This document shows, piece by piece, positions 1 to 6,700 of a DNA stretch of 44,863 nt; the stretch's first letter is position 1; the number at the start of each line of letters is the position of its first letter. The translations under genes were made by a program, and so were the position numbers. This stretch comes from Burkholderiales bacterium. Its GTDB lineage: Bacteria; Pseudomonadota; Gammaproteobacteria; Burkholderiales; Burkholderiaceae_D. Location of the stretch: positions 1 to 44,863 of the forward strand of contig JACPWS010000013.1 in assembly GCA_016196925.1 (NCBI GenBank). Direction: 5' to 3'. Under the pieces are notes generated by a model. That model was not told the origin of the DNA. It saw only the letters and a program-made list of their open reading frames with translations, and made no database searches.

Positions 1-43
1 AATATCGGTAGCGGCAGTTTGACCGTTCGACCCCCATCCCAAC

Positions 44-64
44 CTTCCCCCTGACTGGGGGAAG
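44..64. terminator. Perfect hairpin downstream of the PspA-like gene
   Basis: An 8-bp perfect stem (CTTCCCCC / GGGGGAAG) encloses a 5-base loop. It lies 10 bp past the stop codon of the minus-strand gene ending at 74. It could terminate that operon, but no T-tract follows it on the minus strand, so it may be only a hairpin repeat. A similar C-rich stretch occurs near 14869-14888. Confidence 0.35.
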
Positions 65-73
65 GAGCTTAAC

Positions 74-850
74 TCAAGCCGCATCCACCTGCTTGTTTTG
101 CCCCGACAAGCGCTGCAACCTTTGCAGCGTGCTTTCACCCGCCGTATCAGCCTGCGCCACCGAAGCCCGGATCGCCTCGATCTCGGCCGCCTGATCGAGC
201 GGTTTCTGGGCGATGTCGGCCACGATACGCAAACCGGCCGCTTCGTTGCTGACGTTCTCGGCGCGCCTGGTGAGTGCATTCAGCGCAGTGCTATGGCTAT
301 GCACGCTGGACAGATTCGCCAGTTGTTCCTGCCTTTCCACCCGCAATTGCTGCAAGTCTTTTTGCGCCCTGGCGGTGGCCAGGTTTTGCAAGGCTTTTTT
401 GGCGGCGGCGTCGAAGGCGGCCAGTTGAGCGGACAAGGCGTCGACGATTTTTTGCAGCTCGTCCATGTATTCGCGCGCATCGGCTTCTTCCTGCACTTCC
501 AGCGGCAGGCGCGCCTTGTTGGCTTCCAGCTCGTCGCAAAACAGGCTGACGGTGGCTTCGGAAATCTTGCCGGCCGCCAGGCGTTCGGCCAGGGTGCTGG
601 AAGCTTTTTCATCATTCGCGATCAGAGCGCGCAGACGGGTGACGTCGCCCTGCTCCTGGTCGAAGGCGGCGCGCGCTGCGGCCAGCTTTTGCGCGGTGTC
701 GCGCAGGGTGGCGGCCAGGCGGTCGCGGTCGGCTTCGGTGGCGGTTTCGGGGTCAAAGTTGGCGATCGCTTCCGACACCTTGTCGCCGAGCGCGCCAAAG
801 TGTTTGGAAATCAGTCTTGCGGTCAGGCCCCAGCCATTCATATTGCTCAT
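74..850 (-). CDS. PspA/IM30-family-like coiled-coil protein (YjfJ-like)
   Basis: The protein has about 258 residues, is almost entirely predicted alpha-helical and Ala/Glu/Gln-rich, and has no signal peptide or membrane span, which fits a cytoplasmic PspA/IM30 (ESCRT-III-like) scaffold. The C-terminus (LQRLQRLSGQNK) resembles the LARLQRQ ending of E. coli YjfJ. The gene directly upstream is a DUF2491 (YjfK) protein, and yjfJ-yjfK adjacency is known in enterobacteria, so context supports the call. A GTG at 883 would add ten residues, but an AGGA motif just upstream of the paired ATGs at 853/850 makes these the likely start. PspA-type proteins bind stressed inner membrane; the role here is inferred. 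It is the last gene of a three-gene minus-strand operon. Confidence 0.65.
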   Translation of the reverse strand: MSNMNGWGLTARLISKHFGALGDKVSEAIANFDPETATEADRDRLAATLRDTAQKLAAARAAFDQEQGDVTRLRALIANDEKASSTLAERLAAGKISEATVSLFCDELEANKARLPLEVQEEADAREYMDELQKIVDALSAQLAAFDAAAKKALQNLATARAQKDLQQLRVERQEQLANLSSVHSHSTALNALTRRAENVSNEAAGLRIVADIAQKPLDQAAEIEAIRASVAQADTAGESTLQRLQRLSGQNKQVDAA

Positions 851-908
851 CATGCTTCCTTTCGGTTGTTGTTGGTACTGCACGGTTCACTACGTTGCGG
901 CCGGGCTG

Positions 909-1694
909 CTATTGCAGCGTCAGCCTTTCCATTTCCAGCGGAATGGCAATCATGAAATCGACATGGATCTCGCGCCGGCTGCGGTCGCCGTCGCGGCTGC
1001 GCACGATCTCGGTGCTGATCAGCAGCAGTTCGCGCTGCATGCTATTGCCAGCTTCGTCACCAAGCTGGCGGCTATATGGCATAAACACGATGTCTTGCTG
1101 CAAGCCGTGGCGGCCGCCGGCGTCGTCGATGCGGGTCTCGCTGCCGCGAAACGGCGCGACAAATTCGCAGGCGGCATCGCCGGCGTCGCGAAAATATTCC
1201 AGGCTGGCGGCGGCGAAGGCGCTGTCCAATGCCGTCGCGCTCATGCCGAGTTCCGCCAGCTGGGCGCGCCACAAGGTATAGCTGCGGTCGCCCAGGCCGT
1301 AGCCGTCTTCGCCGAGATAGGCTTGCTGGTCTTCGCTGGTTTCCGGGATCAGGCGCGTCAGGCGGCTGCAGTACAGCAGTTCGCTGACTTCACCGTTGGC
1401 ATCGCAATACAGCTGCAGGAATTTTTCGGTGCCGTCCTCGTCGCAATTCAGGTAATAGCGGTACAGGCTGCCGCTCATCTGCAGTTGCACGCGGCTGATG
1501 GCAAGCACGCGCAACTCAGCTTCACCCGGCATGGCGATCAGCGAACCGGCGCTCTGGGCGCGGATCAGCGGCGTCATCTGCAGATGCACCAGGCTGCCGA
1601 TGCGCGCACCGAGCGGGAGGCCGGCATCCTGTGGCGCTGGTTCAGCCTTGCCCAGCATTTTTCCTGCGTAGCGATACACGTCTTGCCAAGCCAT
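909..1694 (-). CDS. DUF2491 family protein (YjfK-like)
   Basis: A soluble 261-residue protein with no signal peptide. It matches the DUF2491/YjfK family by overall pattern: an N-terminal LPLGARIGSLVHL segment, a central YRYYLNCDEDG segment and a C-terminal HVDFMIAIPLEMERL segment. The family has no established biochemical function. E. coli yjfK lies in the yjfIJKL cluster beside a PspA-like gene, and the same pairing occurs here. The ATG at 1694 is preceded by GGAAAGG at good spacing and lies 2 bp after the stop codon of the upstream gene, so the three genes are almost certainly cotranscribed. Confidence 0.75.
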   Translation of the reverse strand: MAWQDVYRYAGKMLGKAEPAPQDAGLPLGARIGSLVHLQMTPLIRAQSAGSLIAMPGEAELRVLAISRVQLQMSGSLYRYYLNCDEDGTEKFLQLYCDANGEVSELLYCSRLTRLIPETSEDQQAYLGEDGYGLGDRSYTLWRAQLAELGMSATALDSAFAAASLEYFRDAGDAACEFVAPFRGSETRIDDAGGRHGLQQDIVFMPYSRQLGDEAGNSMQRELLLISTEIVRSRDGDRSRREIHVDFMIAIPLEMERLTLQ

Positions 1695-1696
1695 GA

Positions 1697-2443
1697 TTAC
1701 ACCTTTCCTAAACTATAATGTTGCGTCTCGTTTTGCTGGCGGCGCAGCAGCATGGCGCGCCAGGCTTTCCACAGCAGCCAGCCGATAGTTCCCAGGATCA
1801 GGCTCCACAGCAGCAGCCGCAGCAGCGACCAGCCGGCGGCTTCGGCAACGGGGGCCGGGGCAACTGCGGCGACTGGTGCGGCGACCGATGCGCCGGCGGC
1901 GATAGCTTCCAGCGGCGCGGGCCGGTTCTCATACACGGTGGTGTGCTGCGGACGGCTGATGGCGTTGCCGAGCATGAAGCCCCAGAATGCGCCGTTCATC
2001 GAACTACTTTCCCTTTGCACGATCACGGGCGCTTGATAGACAGGTGCCGGCGCCGGCGCGGCGGGTGTCGCCTGGGCCGTCTGGGTCGGTACTGCACCGG
2101 CCGGCGGCAGAGGGCGGCCCGTCACGCTGGTGGCGGCGCTGGCGCTATTGGCCTGCTGGCGCGCGTCCAGATTCTTCAAGGCCTTGCTCTGAGCCTGGGA
2201 TTTTTCCAGATCGCGGTTCAGGGCCGAGCCGGATTTGGCCGGGGCGGCGTCGCGGCTGGCGTTGAAACTGCCAAAGGAAGTCGGGGCCGGGCGCAGCGGC
2301 GCGGCCGGCTGGCTTTTTTGCGAAGAGAAACCGCTGCGGAAGCCGTGCGCCGAGCCGCCGCCGCGCACGCTGGCCGCCCCCGCCAAGCCAGGCAACAAGG
2401 CAGCCAGTACCACGATCATTCCTATTTTTTTGTGTAGTTTCAT
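1697..2443 (-). CDS. Exported low-complexity protein with C-terminal membrane anchor
   Basis: I do not recognise a named family. The protein (248 residues from the ATG at 2443) starts with a signal peptide (MKLHKKIGMIVVLAALLPGLAGAA), continues with Ser/Gly/Ala/Pro-rich sequence, has a central short conserved-looking patch (SSMNGAFWGFMLGNAIS), and ends with a hydrophobic segment (WSLLRLLLWSLILGTIGWLLW) and a basic cytoplasmic-type tail. This suggests a surface or periplasmic low-complexity region anchored in the inner membrane. A TTG nine codons upstream (2470) is possible but would put residues ahead of the signal peptide. It is the first gene of the operon with the DUF2491 and PspA-like genes, so it may be the membrane partner of the PspA-like protein (inference). 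Confidence 0.6.
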   Translation of the reverse strand: MKLHKKIGMIVVLAALLPGLAGAASVRGGGSAHGFRSGFSSQKSQPAAPLRPAPTSFGSFNASRDAAPAKSGSALNRDLEKSQAQSKALKNLDARQQANSASAATSVTGRPLPPAGAVPTQTAQATPAAPAPAPVYQAPVIVQRESSSMNGAFWGFMLGNAISRPQHTTVYENRPAPLEAIAAGASVAAPVAAVAPAPVAEAAGWSLLRLLLWSLILGTIGWLLWKAWRAMLLRRQQNETQHYSLGKV

Positions 2444-2559
2444 GATTGCTATCTGTAGATGAATTACCAAGGCCTCTGTACAATCCGCGCTAGCTCAGTG
2501 AAGGCAATGATAGTGATCAAAAACACAAACATCATCGGTAATACATCGGGAAATTCACC

Positions 2560-3048
2560 ATGACACGCAAATACTCGGACATGAACCAGCACGACGCGCT
2601 GTACAAAGTGGCGCGCGCCTATCCCGGCGGGCTGGAGGCGCTGGCGCTGCGCATGGAGGTCTCGGTGAACGTGCTGCGCAACAAGCTGGCGCCCGGCATA
2701 GAAACGCACTACCCCTCGTTCGAGGAACTGTCGCAAATCGTCGAACTGTGCGCAGCGGCCGGCGTCAAGGATGCGCAGCTGCCGCTGCATGCGCTGCTGG
2801 GGCGGCACGGCATGGCCGCGTTCGTGGTGCCGGAGCCGGACAGCGTCAGCGAAGACGACCTGTCGCAAACCGTGTGCCGCGTCATGAGCCGGGTCGGCGA
2901 CGTGGCGGAAGCGGTCTCCACCGCGCTGCTGGACGGCAAAATCACCGATGCCGAAGCCGACCTGATAGAGCGCGAATTCCAGAGCGCGCTGACCGTGCTC
3001 GGCGAATGGCGCGCCCGCATCCGCGCCCATCACCGGCAGGGCGAATAG
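2560..3048 (+). CDS. Phage CII-like regulator (PF06892/CP76-type)
   Basis: A 162-residue protein. Its N-terminal half (residues 8-60: ALYKVARAYPGG, LRMEVSVNVLRNKLAPG) looks like the helix-turn-helix region of the 'phage regulatory protein CII' family found in P2-like phages and phage islands. A helical C-terminal half (GKITDAEADLIEREFQ) follows. It is expected to bind DNA as a transcription regulator. No phage structural, integrase or lysis gene is nearby, so this is an orphan or domesticated regulator. A second ATG at 2581 is a possible start; no strong ribosome binding site distinguishes the two. It is divergent from the operon at 74-2443. Confidence 0.65.
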   Translation: MTRKYSDMNQHDALYKVARAYPGGLEALALRMEVSVNVLRNKLAPGIETHYPSFEELSQIVELCAAAGVKDAQLPLHALLGRHGMAAFVVPEPDSVSEDDLSQTVCRVMSRVGDVAEAVSTALLDGKITDAEADLIEREFQSALTVLGEWRARIRAHHRQGE

Positions 3049-3070
3049 GCAGACACCAAGACTATCCTGC

Positions 3071-3317
3071 CCACGAAAAACACGAAAAGCACGATAAGAA
3101 AATCAACATCTTTCGCTTCGTCATTCCCGCGCAGGGTGCAGCAGGGAATTCGAGTAGCATGCTACTCGCCTGCGTAACGGCTTGAGCATGCATGCTCAAG
3201 CGCGCCCTGCAAGGGGGAATCCAGTGTTGTGCTAGTTGAGCCAAAGCCTCTGGATCCCCGCCTGCGCGGGGATGACAGCATCAGTGTTCTTTTTCGTGCC
3301 TTTCGTGTTTTTCGTGG
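3071..3317. repeat. Inverted CACGAAAA-type repeats enclosing a palindromic element
   Basis: The left arm (3071-3104) is built on CCACGAAAAACACGAAAAGC, and the right arm (about 3286-3317) is its near reverse complement. The 106-bp palindromic repeat unit at 3119-3224 and its partner end lie between them. Related CACGAAA-type strings occur at 13412-13441 and 22365-22392. These account for most of the 326-bp gap between the CII-like gene and the chromate transporter; no gene is seen there. Confidence 0.6.
3119..3224 (+). repeat. 106-bp repeat with two perfect palindromes, copy 1
   Basis: It begins CGTCATTCCCGCGCAGGG and ends GGGGGAATCCAG. It contains an 18-bp perfect palindrome at 3151-3168 (CGAGTAGCATGCTACTCG) and a 20-bp perfect palindrome at 3181-3200. 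By hand alignment, 91 of 106 bases match the reverse complement of 15057-15162. A short inverted partner end (CTGGATCCCCGCCTGCGCGG and on to GATGAC) lies at 3250-3276, so the whole resembles a small element with GTCATTCCCGCGCAGG-type terminal inverted repeats. Confidence 0.75.
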
Positions 3318-3374
3318 ACAACAGCTTTTCCCACCCTGCATTAAAATGGGCCTTCCCTCACCGCCCGCCGCCCC

Positions 3375-3950
3375 ATGCCCGAATCCGCTCACCAACCGTT
3401 TCAACGCCCGCAATCGCTGGCCGATCTGTATTTTTCATTCACCCTGTTGGCGCTGCAAGGTTTCGGCGGCGTGCTGGCGGTAGTCCAGCGTGAGCTGGTG
3501 GAGCGCAAGCGCTGGCTGACGCGCGAAGAGTTCGTGGAAGAATGGGCGGTCGCGCAAATCATGCCGGGGCCGAACGTGGTCAACCTGTCGCTGATGATAG
3601 GCAGCCGTTATTTCGGCTTGCGCGGCGCGCTGGCGGCGCTGGCCGGCATGCTGTCGCTGCCGCTGCTGATCGTCTTGCTGCTGGCCGTGCTGTATGCGCA
3701 AGTGGCGCAGCATACTGGCGTAGCCGGCGCGCTGCGCGGCATGAGCGCGGTCACCGCCGGCCTGATCGTGGCCACCGGCCTGAAGCTGATGCCGGCCCTG
3801 AAAAGCCACCCGCTGGGCTGGCGCAGCGCGCTGCTGCTGGCGGTGCTGTGCTTCATCGCGATCGCGCTGCTGCGGCTGCCGCTGCTGTGGGTCTTGCTGG
3901 CGCTGGGCGGCGCCGCCTGCTACTGGACTTACCGCAGGCTGAAGGCATGA
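3375..3950 (+). CDS. Chromate transporter half-protein (ChrA family), N-terminal type
   Basis: A 191-residue membrane protein with four to five hydrophobic segments. It carries ChrA-family features: an N-terminal FTLLALQGFGG, the RKRWLTREEFVEEWAVAQIMPGP region (consensus xxAxxxPGPxx), and VNLSLMIGSRYFGLRGALAA. Full-length ChrA has two homologous halves; this is a half-size protein whose partner is the next gene. ChrA proteins export chromate across the inner membrane by a proton-coupled mechanism (family knowledge); substrate is not proven here. Its stop codon overlaps the next ATG (ATGA), so the two halves are translationally coupled. Confidence 0.85.
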   Translation: MPESAHQPFQRPQSLADLYFSFTLLALQGFGGVLAVVQRELVERKRWLTREEFVEEWAVAQIMPGPNVVNLSLMIGSRYFGLRGALAALAGMLSLPLLIVLLLAVLYAQVAQHTGVAGALRGMSAVTAGLIVATGLKLMPALKSHPLGWRSALLLAVLCFIAIALLRLPLLWVLLALGGAACYWTYRRLKA

Positions 3951-4513
3951 CGCTGACCCTGCACTGGCAAGACTGGCTCAGCCTGCTCACGCATTACCTG
4001 ATGCTGTCGCTGCTGTCTATCGGCGGCGCGATTTCCACTCTGCCCGACATGCACCGCTACCTGGTCGACCAGCAGCACTGGCTCTCCGATGTGCAATTCA
4101 ACGCCTCGGTCGCCATCGCGCAAGCCGCACCGGGCCCGAACGTGCTGTTCATCGCCCTGATGGGCTGGAATGTCGGCATCAATACCGGCAGCGCCTGGGC
4201 CGGCCTGCTCGGCGTCGCCATCACCATGGGCGGCATCCTGCTGCCCAGCACCACCCTGACCTACGTCGCCGCCCGCTGGGGCCACCAAAACCGCGAACTG
4301 CGCGCCGTGCGCGCCTTCAAACTCGGCATGGCGCCGATCGTGATCGGCCTGCTGATCGCCACCGGCTGGATCATGGCCGCCGCCCACACCCGCCACGACT
4401 GGCCGCTGTGGCTGCTGAGCGCCGCCTGCGCCGTGATCGTGTGGCGCACGCGGCTGCATTTGCTGTGGCTGCTGGGGGTGGGGGCGCTGCTCGGGTGGTT
4501 GGGGGTGGTGTGA
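3947..4513 (+). CDS. Chromate transporter half-protein (ChrA family), C-terminal type
   Basis: A 188-residue multi-span membrane protein that repeats the ChrA half pattern: LMLSLLSIGGAISTLPDMHRYLV near the start, then QFNASVAIAQAAPGPNVLF with the Ala-Pro-Gly-Pro motif, and several further hydrophobic helices. The ATG at 3947 overlaps the stop of the first half by four bases. Two short ChrA proteins encoded as a pair are a known variant of the CHR superfamily and probably form a heterodimer. No chrB-like regulator is adjacent, so a strict role in chromate resistance is uncertain. Confidence 0.85.
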   Translation: MTLTLHWQDWLSLLTHYLMLSLLSIGGAISTLPDMHRYLVDQQHWLSDVQFNASVAIAQAAPGPNVLFIALMGWNVGINTGSAWAGLLGVAITMGGILLPSTTLTYVAARWGHQNRELRAVRAFKLGMAPIVIGLLIATGWIMAAAHTRHDWPLWLLSAACAVIVWRTRLHLLWLLGVGALLGWLGVV

Positions 4514-4550
4514 CGCAGCTGACTTATTCCAGGTTCACGCAGACTTGTAG

Positions 4551-4626
4551 GGTGGATCAGGCGCAGCGGTCATCCACCATTTGTCGCATCCCGTGCGGCG
4601 GAAGGCGCTGCGCTTTTCCGCCCTAC
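4551..4626. repeat. REP-like double palindrome, left copy
   Basis: Two hairpins lie in series: GGTGGAT (4551-4557) pairs with ATCCACC (4572-4578), and GGCGGAA (4597-4603) pairs with TTCCGCC (4616-4622). The second hairpin and its flanks (4589-4626, 38 bp) recur with no mismatch at 5222-5259. The pair brackets the toxin-antitoxin genes. The first hairpin may also act as a transcript end for the chromate transporter operon. Confidence 0.7.
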
Positions 4627-4636
4627 TCACCATCGC

Positions 4637-4891
4637 TCAGTAGTGGTAACGCAACTGAGCAATCAGCAATGCATCGCCCTGCAGCTGGTAGACGATGCGG
4701 TGTTCGTCGTTGATGCGGCGCGACCAGTAGCCGGATAGGGCGTGTTTCAGCGGTTCCGGTTTGCCTATGCCCTGGAAAGGATCGCGCTGGATATCGCGGA
4801 TCAGGGTGTTGATGCGGGTTAGCATTTTGCGGTCGGTTTGCTGCCAGTGCAGGTAGTCTTCCCAGGCTTCTTCGGCGAAGATCAGCTTCAA
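4637..4891 (-). CDS. yoeB: YoeB-family mRNA interferase toxin
   Basis: It has 84 residues, the length of E. coli YoeB. The YoeB catalytic residues are visible at the expected positions: Glu46 in GKPEPLK, Arg65 in EHRIVY, and the C-terminal His83-Tyr84. YoeB is a ribosome-dependent endoribonuclease that cuts mRNA at the A site and is neutralised by binding YefM. The start ATG at 4891 overlaps the end of the antitoxin gene by four bases, the usual antitoxin-first arrangement. The cassette sits between two identical 38-bp palindromic repeats. Confidence 0.95.
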   Translation of the reverse strand: MKLIFAEEAWEDYLHWQQTDRKMLTRINTLIRDIQRDPFQGIGKPEPLKHALSGYWSRRINDEHRIVYQLQGDALLIAQLRYHY

Positions 4892-5139
4892 TCGAGCAGC
4901 TCCCGCTCCTTACCCTGGCCGCGTTCCAATTGCTCGATGGCGGACAGCAGGCGTCTGGCGTTTTTCGGGCTGCGCAGTAATTGCGAGGTCTCTTGCAGCG
5001 ACTGGTAATCTTCCAGCGATAGCATCACCACGGATTGTTGCTTGCCGCGCGTAATAATCACGGGTTCGTGATCTGCACAGACCCGGTCCATAGTGTTCGC
5101 CAGTTGCGCCCTGGCGGAAGTGTAAGTGATGGCGTCCAT
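4888..5139 (-). CDS. yefM: YefM-family antitoxin
   Basis: It has 83 residues from the ATG at 5139, which is preceded by AAGGCAAGG; a TTG five codons upstream is less likely. The N-terminus ([32 protein letters not shown]) is typical of the Phd/YefM fold that binds DNA and dimerises, followed by [15 protein letters not shown] and a Leu-rich helical tail that wraps the toxin. It should repress its own operon with YoeB as co-repressor. The upstream palindrome at 5161-5180 is a good operator candidate. Confidence 0.95.
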   Translation of the reverse strand: MDAITYTSARAQLANTMDRVCADHEPVIITRGKQQSVVMLSLEDYQSLQETSQLLRSPKNARRLLSAIEQLERGQGKERELLD

Positions 5140-5160
5140 AGCCTTGCCTTGCAAATGTTT

Positions 5161-5180
5161 ATGTACGTGATACTGTACAT
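5161..5180. promoter_or_regulatory. Candidate YefM operator (GTAC-N8-GTAC)
   Basis: ATGTAC (5161-5166) and GTACAT (5175-5180) form an inverted repeat 22 bp upstream of the yefM ATG. The right arm contains TGTACA, the core reported for the E. coli YefM operator palindromes (established knowledge). The GTAC tetramers are 12 bp apart, exactly as in the operator candidate of the second toxin-antitoxin pair at 11474-11491. Confidence 0.65.
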
Positions 5181-5221
5181 GCCGCTCATTTTTTAGTCAA
5201 GCCAGGTTCGCCCACACGCGT

Positions 5222-5259
5222 TCCCGTGCGGCGGAAGGCGCTGCGCTTTTCCGCCCTAC
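5222..5259. repeat. REP-like palindrome, right copy (38-bp identical repeat)
   Basis: Identical over 38 bp to 4589-4626 and in the same orientation. It forms a stem of GGCGGAA with TTCCGCC. Together the two copies flank the yefM-yoeB cassette as direct repeats 633 bp apart. Confidence 0.8.
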
Positions 5260-5295
5260 GCCTGCTTTTGCGTCGTGTCTACAGTTTTTCGCCCC

Positions 5296-6690
5296 TCACA
5301 CAAAGCCCAGATTACGCGCGGCAGTATTGTAGTTGGCCAGGTTCGGCAACAGCGTCAGCAAATCGCTGTCGGACACGCCCAGCCATTTGCCTAGGGTAGC
5401 GGCGTACTGGTCGACCGAGGTGGTCGGCAGCAGGCGGCCCTGGCCGACGTCGTCGGGGCCGTTGCTGGCGACTATAGGCGCGCTGCCGTAGTAGCGCTGG
5501 CCGTTGACGGCGCCGCCCAGCATGAAGTGCATGCTGCCCCAACCGTGATCGGAGCCGTCGTTGTTGCCGGAGAGGGCGCGGCCGAAATCGGAGGCGGTGA
5601 AGCTGGTCACCTTGTTGGCGACGCCGAGTTCCACGGTGGCTTGGTAAAACGCGGCCAGCGCGTCGGCCACGCTTTTCAGCAAGCCGGGGTGCTTGGAGAG
5701 CAGGCCGTCGTGGGTGTCGAAGCCGCCCAGCGAGACGAAAAATACCTGGCGCTTGGCGCCGACCGCAGCGGCGCAGGAAATCATGCGCGCCACCATCTTC
5801 AGCTGGTCGCCCAGGTTATTGTTGGCGGGGAAAGGGGTGGCGATAGGCGTCGCGCCGGCCAGCGCCGTGCTCAACACGCCGTTCGCGGCAATCGCGCGCT
5901 GGCTGACGCGGCTGTATTCGTTTTCAAACAGATGGCTGCGCGGCTGGGTCACCAGCGCCTGCAAGGCAGCGGAGCAGGCGGCCGAGCCGAACAGCGGCGC
6001 CTGCAGGCCGGCCAGCGGCACCGGGCCGTTGGTCGAGACCTGGTATTGCACCGCGCTCTGGCCGGACAGGTAGACCGCGTTGCCGGACACATTCACGCAA
6101 GTGAAGCTGGCGTTGCCATTGCCGGCCGCGAACAGGTCGCCGAGGCGACCACCCCAACCGGAAGTCGCGCCTTCTGCGGCCGAGGATTGCCATACCGATT
6201 GCTGATCGTTATGCGAAAACAGTTTCGGCGGCAAGGGCACGCTCTTGTTCGCGTATTGCAGCTTGGAAGTCGGCTGCAGCAGGGTGCCGACATTCAGCAG
6301 CACGCCCATCTGGCCGCTATTAAAAATCGGCAGCAGCGGCGCCAGCTCGGGCGCCAGCGCGTACTGATGGCTGAAACCGGCGCTGTCGAGCGGTGCGCTG
6401 AGCGGATTGAGGGCGGTCGCCGTCAACGCATCGCGCGCATAGGCGAGGGTGGGGCGCAACTGGTAGTAAGCGTTGTAATTATCGCGGTCGTAAGGCGCCA
6501 GGGTATTGGCGTAATCGTTGCCCCCGTACAGGAATACGCAGACGATGGCCTTGTAATCGTCGGCCGTGGCGGCGGCCGCTTCCGCCATGGCAGCCAGGTT
6601 CAGAGCCCAGGGCGCGGCGACGCCGGCCAGCGAGAGGGCGGAGGCGCGTTGCAGGAAGGCGCGGCGCGCGGCGTTCATCGTCTGTTTCAT
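5296..6690 (-). CDS. DUF1501 family Tat-exported protein
   Basis: A 464-residue protein with a twin-arginine type leader (AARRAFLQRASALSLAGVAAP). The family signature follows: AIVCVFLYGGNDYANTLAPYD at residues 48-68, FSHNDQQSVWQS mid-protein, SLGGFDTHDG and TSFTASDFGRALSGNNDGSDHGWG. DUF1501 is related to the sulfatase/alkaline phosphatase fold; its biological role is unknown. The ATG at 6690 follows AAGGAG and lies 10 bp after the stop of the DUF1800 gene, so the two are cotranscribed. The two families occur together in many bacteria, and a shared role at the cell envelope is inferred. Confidence 0.9.
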   Translation of the reverse strand: MKQTMNAARRAFLQRASALSLAGVAAPWALNLAAMAEAAAATADDYKAIVCVFLYGGNDYANTLAPYDRDNYNAYYQLRPTLAYARDALTATALNPLSAPLDSAGFSHQYALAPELAPLLPIFNSGQMGVLLNVGTLLQPTSKLQYANKSVPLPPKLFSHNDQQSVWQSSAAEGATSGWGGRLGDLFAAGNGNASFTCVNVSGNAVYLSGQSAVQYQVSTNGPVPLAGLQAPLFGSAACSAALQALVTQPRSHLFENEYSRVSQRAIAANGVLSTALAGATPIATPFPANNNLGDQLKMVARMISCAAAVGAKRQVFFVSLGGFDTHDGLLSKHPGLLKSVADALAAFYQATVELGVANKVTSFTASDFGRALSGNNDGSDHGWGSMHFMLGGAVNGQRYYGSAPIVASNGPDDVGQGRLLPTTSVDQYAATLGKWLGVSDSDLLTLLPNLANYNTAARNLGFV

Positions 6691-6700
6691 GGTGTTCTCC

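Noticed and set aside
465..1718. Long plus-strand open frame antisense to the PspA-like and DUF2491 genes
   Set aside because: The minus-strand genes have family matches and ribosome binding sites; the plus frame is Ala/Arg/Gln-rich with no domain, a typical GC-rich shadow.
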